NCBI GenBank assembly: GCA_026874595.1
Contig: CM049311.1
Span: forward strand, 61,946,453-62,010,452
DNA: 64,000 nt
DNA from: Sipunculus nudus
Lineage: Eukaryota; Annelida; Sipuncula; Golfingiida; Sipunculidae
Reading direction: 5' to 3'
This document shows positions 47,570 through 58,923 of this stretch, in pieces; position 1 is the first letter of the stretch; every line of letters begins with the position of its first letter. A program made the position numbers and the translations under genes. The notes below the pieces were generated by a model. That model searched no databases. It saw nothing but the letters and a program-made list of their open reading frames with translations, and was not told where the DNA came from.

Positions 47570-49507
47570 GTTGAAACTATGTCAGTATGTGTATGTAGGT
47601 AACAGGTTGGTCTTGATCAGTTTCTGTATTGATATAATCACTGGTGAATTACTCTCATGTGATTTCTCTCTCTCAGTGACGAACCTGCGTTGAGTCAATC
47701 TTTCAGAGCCGTTGAAAGCGGAAATGAGCAGAAAATATGAGCAGATAACAAATCTACGTTTATATTTGGAGACTTTTACCTTATATTTTAGCACATTTTT
47801 TCCATATCGTATATAATTAACAAAAAATAACTATTACCGTTTACCATGTGTTATAATCTCATGCTTTACAAAAACATATAATTATTTAAAAGCCAGGATG
47901 TTATTGTTAGTAATGAATTGTGACCAGTCTAATATTGGGAACTCCCTTTTTTATAAGGGAATCCCCAATAGGGTTATCCCCGGTGGATCCTTGATAGGGA
48001 ATCCCAGTTTTATAGTTGGTGGAGATGAGGAACTTATCATGAAGATAAGTCTAGTTGAAATTATTACAAGTCACTATTCGCAACAATATATTACAAGACG
48101 GTGAAACTTCAGTATGTATATTGTAGTATATGAACATGACAAAAAGCACATTTTCGGAAAATTTTTTGATATCATGTTATTGTTAATTTACAGGTACCAT
48201 TAATAATACTTAGTCTATTATCTTATACAGTTAATGTTTTGGCCTATGCATGCGTTTATTATAAATAAAATTTCATGAATCTGGGGTAGAGCACAGGAAG
48301 TAGGGAGAAGGTGAGTTTGTATCTCTGCCAAGCTAGGAGCTAAGGCACCCTGGGTGCGCGGTGAGCATGATGATCCGTCCTGCAGGCTTAAAGGAAAGGC
48401 TGTGCCCAACAGCCAATTAAGGATCTCTACCATATAATTGCATCTTTAGGGGCTCCTGTGTGGTATGACTCAGCATTATTGAAGACTACACACCATGGAC
48501 CTGCAGGTGTGGTAGTCACCATGCAGGCATGGTAAACACCAGGACAGGGATCAAGTATTTTAAGGAAATTTTAGACTCGGATTGCACAAATTTGGAATCA
48601 AACCTTCCTGTCAGAATAAAATGCAGGCTATCTAACATATATAGTTGCTGGTCAAGGGAGACAGATCATGAGACAGGTCAGGAAAAACTGGTCTCTTTTA
48701 AATAAATCAATAATTAAACTATTACCAGACTAAATGTATTAATATGTATATTATGAATTGATTACATTGATGAAAACATGACAATATTTAAATATATATA
48801 TAATTATTACAGAAATGTAGCAGAATGCTTGTAAACTAATAACTGAACTGATTATATGTTGTATAGCCATGATAAGAGGGACTGATGAAATTTGGTTATT
48901 CACTCTCAAGGGACTAAAAGTGTTTTGATCACTCTGTGATGGGAAGAAATTTAAAAATTTTAGAACTGCACAAAGCCAGAATTAGAACTGAACATTTTCT
49001 ATTTACATCTGCACGATTGAGGGCATGCAGTTGATTGTCAAAAATATACCCTGCAAATATATTATTTTTTTTTCAGGTTAATTAAATTTTACTTTTATTG
49101 TTAAAATAAGGAGGTTCATTCACAATATATGATTTATATGCTAGAAAGGGGAAAAAATCCATCATGATAAGATAAAGTCATTTTAATTTAGTTTAATAAT
49201 ATTTAAGTCATTTTATATAATGGAAATTTTGCATTATAAAAATGAAATGGTAACATATAGAAAGGAAATATAGGTGATATAAATATTTTATATATATATA
49301 TTCTAGATCACATGTATAATTAATTTTTTTACATCTGTTGAGATATTTTATATATTTTGTGAAAGTATATACTATAAACAAAGTAAGTCTCGGGTGTCAT
49401 GAGAATAAAATATTTCTTTCACATAACTTAATAACACATTTTATTGGATAGAAAGTGTAACCTGGAAAATGTATACAAGTGTTGCAAATTATATTTTCTA
49501 TTTTCAG
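47570..49507. promoter_or_regulatory. Divergent intergenic region between CHMP2B and AS3MT
   Basis: Start codons of the two genes point away from each other across about 1.94 kb. The sequence before the AS3MT start codon is a good splice acceptor (TTTTCAG at 49501-49507), so an untranslated first exon of AS3MT probably lies somewhere here. I could not locate it. A SINE occupies 48270-48552. No TATA box or CpG-rich block stands out. Confidence 0.45.
48270..48552 (+). repeat. Diverged tRNA-derived SINE, second copy of 23167-23463
   Basis: A-box-like CTGGGGTAGAGC at 48281-48292 and a degenerate B box (GTGAGTTTGTATCTC) at 48311-48325. The body shares CAGGCTTA...GGAAAGGCTGTGCCC, GGTATGACTCA, CTGCAGGTGTGGTAGTCACC and ACACCAGGA with the minus-strand copy. 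Confidence 0.7.
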
Positions 49508-49511
49508 GGAA

Positions 49512-49687
49512 ATGGCAGCAGTGTACTCAGAAGTTTATGATAAAGTGACAGAATACTACACAAAGGATGTGACGTGTACAGCTGACTGTCAGTGTCAGGT
49601 GGACACTACAGCTTCTGTGTGTCAACAGAAAATGAGTCCAGAAGTGACAAGAGCAATAAAAGAAGTACATGAAGATGTACAGGACAA
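49512..49687 (+). CDS. AS3MT: AS3MT exon 1 (coding; residues 1-58 and split codon)
   Basis: The ATG at 49512 lies four bases after an acceptor (TTTTCAG), so transcription starts upstream. Encodes MAAVYSEVYDKVTEYYTKDV and MSPEVTRAIKEVHEDVQD. Donor GACAA followed by GTAAGA, phase 2. Confidence 0.9.
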
Positions 49688-52600
49688 GTAAGAATGGACC
49701 AAATGGGAGACTTTGGAAAATTTATTACATAAAAATGTGCTAAAAAGTAACAATGGGCATGTGTACAGGCTAGACTTTTTTTTTATTTATTTTTTTTAAA
49801 ACGATTTTTTAATAAAAAAAAAAGGATTTTTTATATAAAATGTAAAATAAAAATATGAATCAACCATATCAGAAACCATAGTACTGTCATTACATTTAAA
49901 TTTACATAGCAACAAAAAAAAAGAAATACAATATGGGAGACTGTAGGTATAATAGAATTGTTATTATGCAAAGATATACAAGACAGGTACGTAAAAACTA
50001 AGAATGGACCACAGAATATATCCCATGATTGTTATTTTAATATTAATCAGTAACCGGGACTAAATTGTTGGGAATCATGAAATTACCACTTTGATTAGTC
50101 CATATCATGGCTGATGGAGTCATGATTCTGATTTTTGTAAATATTAAGGAAACAAATGTATATTGAGAACAACAGTTATAAAAGAATGAATATATAACAA
50201 ATGGTAGATAGCAATGGAGTCCTTTACATATAAATATTGATGAATAAATTTCACAATTGAAAACTAGTTGGCATAATGTGTACATATATGTACAGCTTTG
50301 ATCGATGCCAGATCAAGCTTAACATTTAAGTTATTTACCAAAATGGTAAACTATGATTGATGAATATAATCAATCATGGATCTAACAATCCTGCATGAAA
50401 AAAAGTAGCATTTTGTACATGTAAATTTCTGTTTTAGTAAACAAGTTTATCTTGACATTCACTGTTATAATCAAAATTGAATTTGCCTTTGAAAAATACT
50501 TCCATTCTTTCTTAAATATTTGGAAGTTTTTGTTCCACATATTGCATCATCTTTCACCCAGACCAAAATATTTTAAATATATTTTTATGAAATGATTGCA
50601 GATGGTATGGTTGTGGCTTGATTAGCCCTCAGCTGTTGCATGGGATGACAGTCCTTGACCTTGGCTGTGGGACTGGCAGGGACGTGTATGCTTTGTCATA
50701 TTTGGTTGGAGAAGAAGGTCATGTGATCGGGATAGACATGTCTGATGAGCAGGTCGGTGAAACAGAATTTAGCAGTCAACACAATACTGAGAAACATCAA
50801 CGGGCATTGCAATGAAATTTATCAGTGCATTTTTGTTACTTTTTATTTGATCTCTATTATCAGTGTGAAACTGCAATGATATATCCCTTTTATGTCATGC
50901 ATCATATTTATATCAAATCATGGGTGCAAAAGTGCAAAATATATAAGGTACATTAAGTTTAAAAGACATGTTAATATGTGATTTGAGCTTAAGTGGGGTT
51001 CAAATGCAGTTCATCACCTTTAAATGCAAATGTTTTAAATTACAATAGTTAATAAGCAAATGTGATCACATATAATCAAATGCACATTTGATAAAAATTA
51101 CTAAATATGAATTTACAGTTTTTTTATCAATGTCCTCTATTTTGCAACCAGGTGTTAGGATATAATATGTATAAAAATATGTATAACTTAGTTGGCGGAC
51201 TGCTGGGATTAGTCCTTGTAGAATAGAGTATCAAAGAAACTTTATATGATTTTTAATTAAAGCAAACTTCTTACGTTTATAAGGAAAAGCATTAGAATCT
51301 CATTAGGATTCGAAAATTAAATGTGTTCATACTAAATGCAAAGGAAACGTTACTCAATAGCTCTCCATTTAAATGCAGTTACTACATTTTCAAATGCAAA
51401 TGTATTTGCACTTGACCCAAGGCCTGATGGGATGCCGTTTTATTAATACTTTGTTTTATTTGTTAGCATTTTGTTTTCTTATTTTTCCTTTTTTTAGGTG
51501 TCATTTGCTGAAAAGTACAAATCTCACCACCAGGACAAGTTAGGATTCAAGAAATCTAATGTTGAATTTAAAGTTGGCCATATAGAGAAACTGAGAGAAT
51601 ATGGTATAAAAGAGTCCTCTGTGGATGTCATTGTGCAAGTAATTTTTATTTATAAATATATTCCTTATTCATTTGGTGGTAACAGGCACTACTGGTACTT
51701 AACATCGGATGAAGATTCTTATGTAAGTTTGATATAATTGAATGTTAACTTTTTATGTTTTATACAATTTTTATTCCCTTTACAAAAATGTTTAACTTTT
51801 TTCTTAATTTGTTATTTTATACATTATTGGCGTGTACTCTTCCTAAATCATCAGAGAATTAAAAGAAGAATAATTGAATAAAATAGTTTTTTTTTAATTT
51901 CAAGTACTTTTAAAATGTCAGTCTTTATATACAAATTCGTTCAAGTTATTTATGCAATAAACAGCAACTTAGAGGATAATTGAAAAGGATGACAAAGAAA
52001 ATGCATGAAATAATGATTCGCATTCATACCAAGATGTTTGATATTTAAATTAGTTATAACCCATAGATATTATGACAGGATAATCTGTGGTCTTGGAGGA
52101 TGAAAATTTTTACGGGTATTAACCGGAAATGTACTCTACAATCGTGAGTGTTTCACTTGGAACTTTTAATTTATTTGTTATCCTTCCAGATCTAATTGCG
52201 TAATATGTCTGTGTCCTGACAAGAGGGCAGTTATGGAGGAAGTTTTTCAAGTGCTCAAGGTGCAATGAGAAGATTAAAAATTTGTTTTCATATCATCCTG
52301 TTTCCTGTTTTGAGAAAACTAAAAAATACAACATAAATTAAACAGTTAAAAGACTAATCACATGTTTGGTTTATTAATTATCTTTATTATTGGTTAAATT
52401 GTTTGTTTAAAAAAAGACAATTTTTTTAAAGGGAAAAATGAAATATCAGTGTTAAAGTCTTTTTTTTAATATTTAACCTTATCATTTTATAAGTATTTCA
52501 AAATTAGAAGATTTATAATGATTCCGTTTGCCAAATGCAAAAACCTAAGCGATGTAAAGAAAATATTAATATCATTGTCTATAAGAAACATGTAAATGTC

Positions 52601-55600
52601 ACAAATAACAAAGGTAGATAAAATAATTAAAAGTGACATGCCTAAGCAAAATATAGCTTTGAAAATACTAAATTTTTTGATGTAGCAATGATCTGTTTAT
52701 GTAAGTATAGTTGAAAATGCATCTGAGTTGCTTGGAGATGTTTGTCATCTTTCAAGTGTGATGATGGTTAAATCATGAATATTTGTGAAATTTCAGGCGG
52801 GTGGGGAGTTCTACTTTAGTGACATGTACGCTGATGCAAGAGTTCCCGAGTCAATCAAAGAAGACAAAGTATTATTTGGTAGTTGATTGATTCAATCCCA
52901 GAATTGATTTAAACCCAGAATAACACTTCAGGAGATGTTACATTCTAGTGCCATGCAATTTGCAGCACATTTTTGAATATACCTCAAATTGCCATTCATT
53001 ATATTTAAAGAAAAGGTTTTCACTTGATAAATAAAATTTGATTTAATAATATAAAATATTAAGCTGATGAAACAGAAGTAGCTGCAGCACAATTTATATG
53101 CAGACCTTATAGCTTTCCGAAAAATATAATCTGCTCTTATGTCATAATGACGGATTATTTCTTATGGATTGTTCCTTGCTATATAAAACGTAGAATTCAG
53201 AATGGTTATTACTAACATATCTTTCTTATTATATAGTGACCTTCATCCTCATGCAGCAAGGCCGTAACCTGGGCAAAGTCGGGGGGGGGGGGGGTTAATG
53301 CTTTAATTTGTCAGAGCGAAGGGTTTGGTAGACGGAATACATGCTATAGATTCGAATGTCTATGGGTCTTTTCTTATAACATAAGCTCTAATCGCTCTAA
53401 ATACGTGGCTTAAGTGTAACTGAGTGATAGTCACCTGTCAAATTGAACTTTCTTGCAAAAACTGCCAAATTTTTGTTGTTTCTAAGAATGCTCAAATGTC
53501 AGAGGGGGCAGCTGTCACCTGTTACATCCCCACCCGGAGGCTACGATACTGTTCAGTAGCAAATGCCACCAACAGGCAATGGATATATCCTTATTTAAGT
53601 CGGCATTAAAACCAGCTATCAATTCCAACAAGCCAAACACTTTCATGGAGCATCTATACACAAGTGCAATACATGGTTTTCTTGGAGCATGTATGCTGTG
53701 CTTGGTAATGTTCACCGTGAACTGTGTAGGTGAGGGTTATCTTTTTAATGATAACAAGAAAAGGCAAAATATCATAGCAGCACAGAAGACGCCACAATTT
53801 TTTTGTCAAGAATATATGCTTCATATTTACAATTTCTTACTCTTTCATTGCAGGCGAGGGTTTTGGTGGTGCCTTTTACTGGAAAGATTTCGTAACACAG
53901 GCACAGGGAGTGGGGTTTACGGTCCCCCGCATTGCAGAAATCAGCCCTCTCTACTTAACCAATTCAAATATAGCTTCAAAGCTAGGTATGACCGGGATTC
54001 AGTTACTTCGTGCGATAGAAATTTGCTTATTGTTGCATATTTGCCTGTGTCCGTATCAATAAATATTCCAAACCTAAAACATATCTCCATTATGAAATGC
54101 ATAAGAACTCTCAAGTTACTTGAGCGTTTATAGTAAATTATTCATCACTGTGTAATTGCATGCATGGTGCGTATTGGTCCTTGTAAACCTTGGAAGTTTT
54201 TTTTTTATTTTAAATTATAATTTTAAGATCTTGAATATCTCTCAAAATAGTCTTAAAAGTAATATGGTACTTTTTAAGTCAATTATATTTTCCCGTGGTT
54301 TTAAGTTTATTATTGTATTCAGGTAATGAGAAATATGGGACCTGCTGTCGTATATGTCATTGAGATCTCAAAATGGTATGAAATTCAGGTCGTGGAGGTA
54401 CGGGATGAAACAAACAGAATTATTTCAAAACTATAGTTTTAAAATGAAAATAAACTTGCAAATTCTTGAAAAGAAGAGGGTGCAAAGTGTGTATAGAAAT
54501 TGTGTATTTTGTAGTCTGTTAATTTTTTATATCGATGCATGAGATGAGCATTCTATCAGTATCAGATTGAATCAGAATTGAACAGATATGAGAGAGGGCT
54601 TAATAAAACAAAGTGAAACTGAATGCATCCATTTGAATACTGAATTATTATAACACACCTCTAGCAAAATTCTGTATAAACAAAGTTAATTATGGCCAGA
54701 TTGTAATGGAATTAACAAAGACAATGTTTGATGCCAATGTAATATGTTTTGTAGAGGGGATCAACTACCTGTCTGTCACGTATCGCCTGTTCAAGCCGGG
54801 CTCGTCCTCTTCGGCAGCTGCTGCTGTTTGTTATAATGGTTCTGTCCCGGAGCAGGAGGAGGAGCTATGGCTTGACCTTGATCATGGTTTCAAGGTTATG
54901 ACTTGATATATGTACAAAATATTACGTCAAAGAGACAAACTTGGGCACATGTCAGTTGCAGAAATGATATTATTGTGCCTATTAATTTTAACATGTATAT
55001 TTGCTTTTTTTTATTTGATAATTCCGGGCATAAATAATATCCTTCAAAATAAGATGATCATGACATAATTTATGATTTAATTTGTAATTTATGTAAAATA
55101 ACCTTTATGCACTACATAAAGACTGAGCAAGGACGAGATAATCACAGTCCTTGGTTTATTTTTTCATTGTAAATGTATCATAGTCAGTATAACTTACAGT
55201 TAACTATTTTTACTCGAAATCCTTCAATTTTTAAATTAAATATTCTTTAATTTTGCAGAAGGGAGAGCCTGTGACAGTGAATGCAGAGATGGTAGACATA
55301 ATACAAAGTAGCCGATTCTCTTCATGTTTTAATATTGACAGTAGCAGCACTGCAGACTCGGAAGGTTTGCCATTCGTGAGTAAAATTGTTTTCTAATTGT
55401 GGAATGTACAATGCTGTTATCACTATAAATGATGCCTGATAATGACATATTTAAGTATACTTATGGAAATATTTCAGTATTTCTCAATGCGGATTATGGA
55501 CGTTCGTAGATTATATTTTCTGGTAAAATATAAAATGCATAAGTTATTGGGAACTTATCGCTTAAGTTCATTATCATTTTTACACAAATACAATTTGAGA

Positions 55601-55864
55601 ATATGTAAAAGCGTACACCAGTTCACATTGTTAAACATATATTCAATTTAAACTCGCTTTCTTTAGGAATACTTACATCATTCTTAATTAATATTTCAAA
55701 AGACTGTAAGCAAGTCAGTTATAGATAACAATGCATTTAAAGGGAAATTTTAATGATGGAAATTAGCGTATTTTTTTTATTTTTCAATTTTGTTTTAGGA
55801 ACAGGACGCAGACCCATTTAAGATCGTGCCACAGAAAATGGAAATTAAACTGGAAATAAAATGA
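49512..55864 (+). CDS. AS3MT: Arsenite methyltransferase, nine exons
   Basis: SAM-dependent enzyme that methylates trivalent arsenic to mono- and dimethylated forms, using thiols as reductant; cytosolic. Exons: 49512-49687, 50602-50752, 51498-51634, 52190-52259, 52797-52878, 53854-53985, 54755-54894, 55259-55375, 55799-55864. The sum is 1071 bases, 356 residues, all phases consistent. Visible: YGCGL with Cys63, SAM motif I VLDLGCGTGRDVY (77-89), GHVIGIDMSDEQV (98-110), SNCVI with Cys158, EVFQVLKAGGEFYFSDMYAD (172-191), GGAFYWKDF, then YLSVTYRLFK. N-terminal Cys at 22, 26, 28 and 37 may supply the first conserved thiol. The third arsenic-site Cys (human Cys206, in GECLGGALYW) is Gly208 here. 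The human-type Cys-rich C-terminal tail is absent; this protein ends in a Lys-rich stretch. Intron 3 is GC-AG. Confidence 0.95.
50602..50752 (+). CDS. AS3MT: AS3MT exon 2 (residues 59-109)
   Basis: Carries WYGCGLISPQLL and the SAM-binding motif LDLGCGTGRD. Acceptor GATTGCAG, donor GAGCAG followed by GTCGGT, phase 0. Confidence 0.95.
51498..51634 (+). CDS. AS3MT: AS3MT exon 3 (residues 110-154 and split codon), GC donor
   Basis: Encodes VSFAEKYKSHHQDKLGF and IEKLREYGIKESSVDVI. It ends ATTGT followed by GCAAGTAA. Only a GC donor here joins in frame to exon 4, giving V-SNCVI. Confidence 0.93.
52190..52259 (+). CDS. AS3MT: AS3MT exon 4 (residues 155-178)
   Basis: Encodes SNCVICLCPDKRAVMEEVF and QVLK, with the conserved Cys158. 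Acceptor CTTCCAG, donor CTCAAG followed by GTGCAA. Confidence 0.95.
52797..52878 (+). CDS. AS3MT: AS3MT exon 5 (residues 179-205 and split codon)
   Basis: Encodes AGGEFYFSDMYADARVPESI and KEDKVLF. Acceptor ATTTCAG, donor TTTG followed by GTAGTT, phase 1. Confidence 0.95.
53854..53985 (+). CDS. AS3MT: AS3MT exon 6 (residues 206-249 and split codon)
   Basis: Encodes GEGFGGAFYWKDFVTQAQGV through LTNSNIASKL. Gly208 sits at the position of the third conserved Cys. Acceptor CATTGCAG, donor GCTAG followed by GTATGA, phase 1. Confidence 0.94.
54755..54894 (+). CDS. AS3MT: AS3MT exon 7 (residues 250-296)
   Basis: Encodes EGINYLSVTYRLFKPG, a Ser/Ala stretch, AVCYNGSVPEQEEELWLD and HGFK. The acceptor TTTTGTAG keeps frame; using the next AG two bases on would not. 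Donor TTCAAG followed by GTTATG. Confidence 0.93.
55259..55375 (+). CDS. AS3MT: AS3MT exon 8 (residues 297-335)
   Basis: Encodes KGEPVTVNAEMVDIIQSSRF and the Ser-rich SSCFNIDSSSTADSEGLPF. Acceptor TTTTGCAG, donor ATTC followed by GTGAGT. Confidence 0.94.
55799..55864 (+). CDS. AS3MT: AS3MT exon 9 (residues 336-356, stop)
   Basis: Encodes EQDADPFKIVPQKMEIKLEI and K, then TGA at 55862-55864. Acceptor TGTTTTAG. DPFK is the conserved end of the family core. Confidence 0.94.
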   Translation, partial: EQDADPFKIVPQKMEIKLEIK

Positions 55865-55881
55865 CCTCATATTCCGGTTCA

Positions 55882-55894
55882 AATAAAAAATAAA
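55882..55894 (+). terminator. AS3MT polyadenylation signals
   Basis: Two near-overlapping AATAAA hexamers at 55882-55887 and 55889-55894, only 18-25 bases after the stop codon. This would give an unusually short 3' UTR. Confidence 0.8.
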
Positions 55895-55899
55895 ATTAT

Positions 55900-57223
55900 C
55901 AAATATTTTGTCTCAGCATTGAAGCATTTTTTCAAACTAGGAATATAAAGAAATCAGTGGAGGGTGTGCATCGTATGCAATACCTTTTAGTAACACGGTG
56001 ATACGGCTAGTTATCAAAAGGGGTACACAACCCGTTATCAAAAAGGGTACACAGCTAGCCCACAGCGGTTGGATTGAATCTGTAGGTCGGACACCCTAGT
56101 TTTAACCCTGCCAGTGCTTCAAAGGCTAAGTGGTGAAATCTCGGTGGATGTCCGGAAAATAATGACGATGTATATTTTTTTGTGGAATATTCCAAGCCAA
56201 TTGCATACAAAACGCTAAATATAGAAGGCTTAACAATAACATATCATTCGTCACGTGATTACCTTCATCCTAATTCAGTTCAAAAATGAACAAACAGGCA
56301 ACGGGCATATCCTGTATAAAGGTCATCATTATAATGTAACAACAAAAGAAAAAAAAAACGCTATTTTAATACATGTTTTTTCTTGAGCATCTTGCTTGGC
56401 TCGGTTAGATAGACAAGAGTCCTGTGCTGCTAGGGGGGTAGGGGCAATCTATTACCATGTATCCATAACGGGTCTGAATAAATTAATCTATACAAATATT
56501 GATTAAGGAATAACATATCGAATGTGCAAGAAACAAAGCAGTATGATTAGATGGATTACTCATTTAATAATTTCAAGTATAGACGAGTGAAACATGCATG
56601 GTCATATAACGTTTTAGGCCATTTAAAAGCCAGATAAACAGGAAGTTTGATCCCGGGAGCCCACTTCACGGTTAAATTATTATAAAAGCATCAGATTATG
56701 GCACCTAGCCTTTTTAAGGATTTAATGAGCAAATATTGTGACATAATTCACACATCTGACTTAACCAATATTGGTCGAGAAGAGTGGAAACTTCCCAATG
56801 TTTCCGCCTGCTGTTTAGCATGTGGTCGACGCGTATCGCGCATGCAGGAGAATTTCCTTGACCGTGCATAGAGTTCTTTTCATAAAGTCAAGCTCCAGAG
56901 CATTTACACAATCTTTTCTGACTGTTTCCAGAGCACGTAGCTTTGATTGTTTCAGAATCATGACCTCCTTGGTAGGAAATAAAGAAGATAACATGGATTT
57001 TGTGTGAAATAGGTCAATCTTGTCATTCAGGTTAGCACATTTCAAATTCACATTAAATTGCAAACGTAAGGTGAATTATTTGGCAATAAGGGATCAAAAT
57101 ATGTTTTAGTGCTGCACTACACCGACGCAGTAAGCAAAGATGTGCATTTTCCCGTAGTACTACTGTAAAAAAAGTTATAGTTAACAAAGGTTTACTTTCT
57201 AGCAATTTATATAAAAACATGCA

Positions 57224-57227
<4 letters not shown>
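55900..57227. other. Intergenic, no gene recognised
   Basis: No supported coding region. The stretch around 56000-56060 holds a short direct repeat (CAAAAGGGGTACACA and CAAAAAGGGTACACA). Confidence 0.4.
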
Positions 57228-57280
<53 letters not shown>

Positions 57281-57290
57281 TATATATATG
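57228..57290. repeat. (TA)n microsatellite at LINE 3' end
   Basis: TA run directly following the TTATCTTATC tail of the minus-strand LINE fragment. Confidence 0.9.
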
Positions 57291-57937
57291 ATAAGATAAC
57301 ATTTATTAGCGTTCAGTTCCAGGAAATTGTCGTTGTTTTGCAATTCATTAAAAAAATAGATAAGTAAATAGACAGATACATAAAAATACATAAAAATAAC
57401 ACATAACATATTGACTATGCATGTAAAAATAAGCATGTAAAAATGATAAAACAGATAATTCTGCAGGTAAAACACATAATTTAAAACATTAAATATCTAA
57501 GAGAGTTGCGAGTTAAAAAGTTTAATACTGTATGGCACGAGAATATCGTATCTAGGCGTTACTTGAAGGTATAAAAAAGGGAACTCTGAATGTAGGGGAT
57601 GTGTTGTGTCATTCATGACCTTTGATATGAAGGCCATTGTTTTGGTTTCACAGATTTCCTGGTGTGTGGCAAGTAAAGTACTAGTTATTCTACAACTTCT
57701 CTTCCTGGTATTATTTAACTGTTTCTTTAACTTATCAGATGTATTTGTAAGCCAGCACTCCAGTGAATCAGTTAGGACGCTGGAAATTACTGAATCATAA
57801 AACATGGTAAATATGGTTTTGTCAATATTTAGCATTCTTAGATAATATAGGTAATATAATCTTTTGTTTGCTTTCTTGGATTGATTCAACACATGTTCTT
57901 TCCAATTCAGATTTCTGTCAATAATACATCCTAAGTA

Positions 57938-57945
<8 letters not shown>
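57291..57945 (-). pseudogene. Non-LTR retrotransposon 3' fragment (RT C-terminus and 3' UTR)
   Basis: The minus strand from about 57945 to 57497 reads YLGCIIDRNLNWKEHVLNQS, YYLRMLNIDKTIFTMFYDSV, SLECWLTNTSDKLKKQLNNT and VTPRYDILVPYSIKLFNSQL, then a stop. YLG-x-x-x-x-x-x-L-x-W and the tail R-Y-x-x-x-x-P-x-x-I-x-L-x-N are typical of the end of LINE RT proteins in invertebrates. A 3' UTR follows, ending GCTAATAAATGTTATCTTAT and then TA repeats. Everything upstream of the thumb region is missing, replaced by a TA tract at 57942. Confidence 0.75.

Positions 57946-57992
<47 letters not shown>
57942..57992. repeat. (TA)n microsatellite between LINE and gypsy LTR
   Basis: TA run separating the truncated LINE on the left from the presumed LTR on the right. 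Confidence 0.95.
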
Positions 57993-57994
<2 letters not shown>

Positions 57995-57997
<3 letters not shown>

Positions 57998-58390
57998 GTC
58001 CTTCGACTGGGTTAAAAAAAGGGGAAGTGTCCTTTCTCTTCCATCAACGAACAAGCAAACGACCGACGTGGTGAACTGGTTTACTGCGAAGTAACAAACA
58101 CAACGATTATGGCGTGTTGCCATTACGAAGTTTGGTGACGGAATGGCGCAAAAATGAAGAATATTGAAGTCGTTTTGGCGGCAGAGTCAGATGTCAGGTG
58201 CAGTGTGACGTGTTCATATTAGATAAGTGAACTTAACCCTATAAGGAAATATATGCAAATGACTAATAAACTAGTGATGCCCCCTGTCGGACATCATAGA
58301 CACTAAAATGAACTTAAAAGACTATGAATGGGGTGCCCTCTATTGGGCATCACGTACACTATCGGAGTATACACATGAGCCTGTTACACA
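57995..58390 (-). repeat. Presumed 3' LTR of the Ty3/gypsy element
   Basis: In element orientation it starts TGTGTAACAGGC at 58390, immediately after the polypurine tract, and runs toward the TA tract. The TG start is convincing. The CA end is not clear and may have been lost at the microsatellite, so the left limit is approximate. Its partner 5' LTR lies outside the window. Confidence 0.55.
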
Positions 58391-58403
58391 CTCCCCCCTG
58401 TTT
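58391..58403 (-). other. Polypurine tract of gypsy element
   Basis: AAACAGGGGGGAG on the minus strand, directly before the TG of the presumed LTR. This is the expected primer for plus-strand DNA synthesis. Confidence 0.7.
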
Positions 58404-58923
58404 GCAATTGGCGTCCCGACAATTTACACAGGCATTGCACACTAAATGGTGAATGTGCATACACATGGAAGTAGAATATCAAAGATTGTAGAACAAAGAT
58501 TAATTATCTTTGTACGATAATATCAGATGTGTTTCCCTGGATATTAGGAGAACACTGGAATATCGGCGACCACCAGGGGAATGAACCATTCATGATACAG
58601 ACATAATAGGTAAGTTTATGATTTAATTTATACTCTTATGATCTTAGTTGTCATTAGGTAACTTACTAATGGGCAAGCATTAATGAAGAATAACTTACAC
58701 TATCGGAGTGTAACCTTATCAATGATAATCATAATTGATAGGTTGATACGTTTATATCGCCCATTATTGGTTTATTTATATACAATTACATCATTTGTTT
58801 CAGATATCCTGATGACAAGCAAGGACAAGCATGAAGATTTATTCGAAGCTGGTACATCAGAAACATGAATCAATGATGAACATTAGTAACAATATACAAC
58901 AATATAACAATATACAACAATAT

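Noticed and set aside
53724-53850. Alternative AS3MT exon 6 start at the TGTGTAG acceptor (53730), whose following bases resemble the true exon start
   Set aside because: It would read GEGYLFNDNKK and lose the conserved GGAFYW block. Probably a chance look-alike.
53579-54133. 184-codon plus-strand open frame, the longest unassigned plus-strand frame
   Set aside because: It overlaps AS3MT exon 6 in a different frame and has no recognisable domain. The exon reading gives conserved GGAFYWKDF with correct splice phases.
54324-54545. Candidate extra AS3MT exon after a TTCAG acceptor (open frame 54354-54542 nearby)
   Set aside because: Joining it in the phase set by exon 6 gives a stop after 13 codons. 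Direct joining of exon 6 to 54755 keeps length and motif order equal to the human protein.
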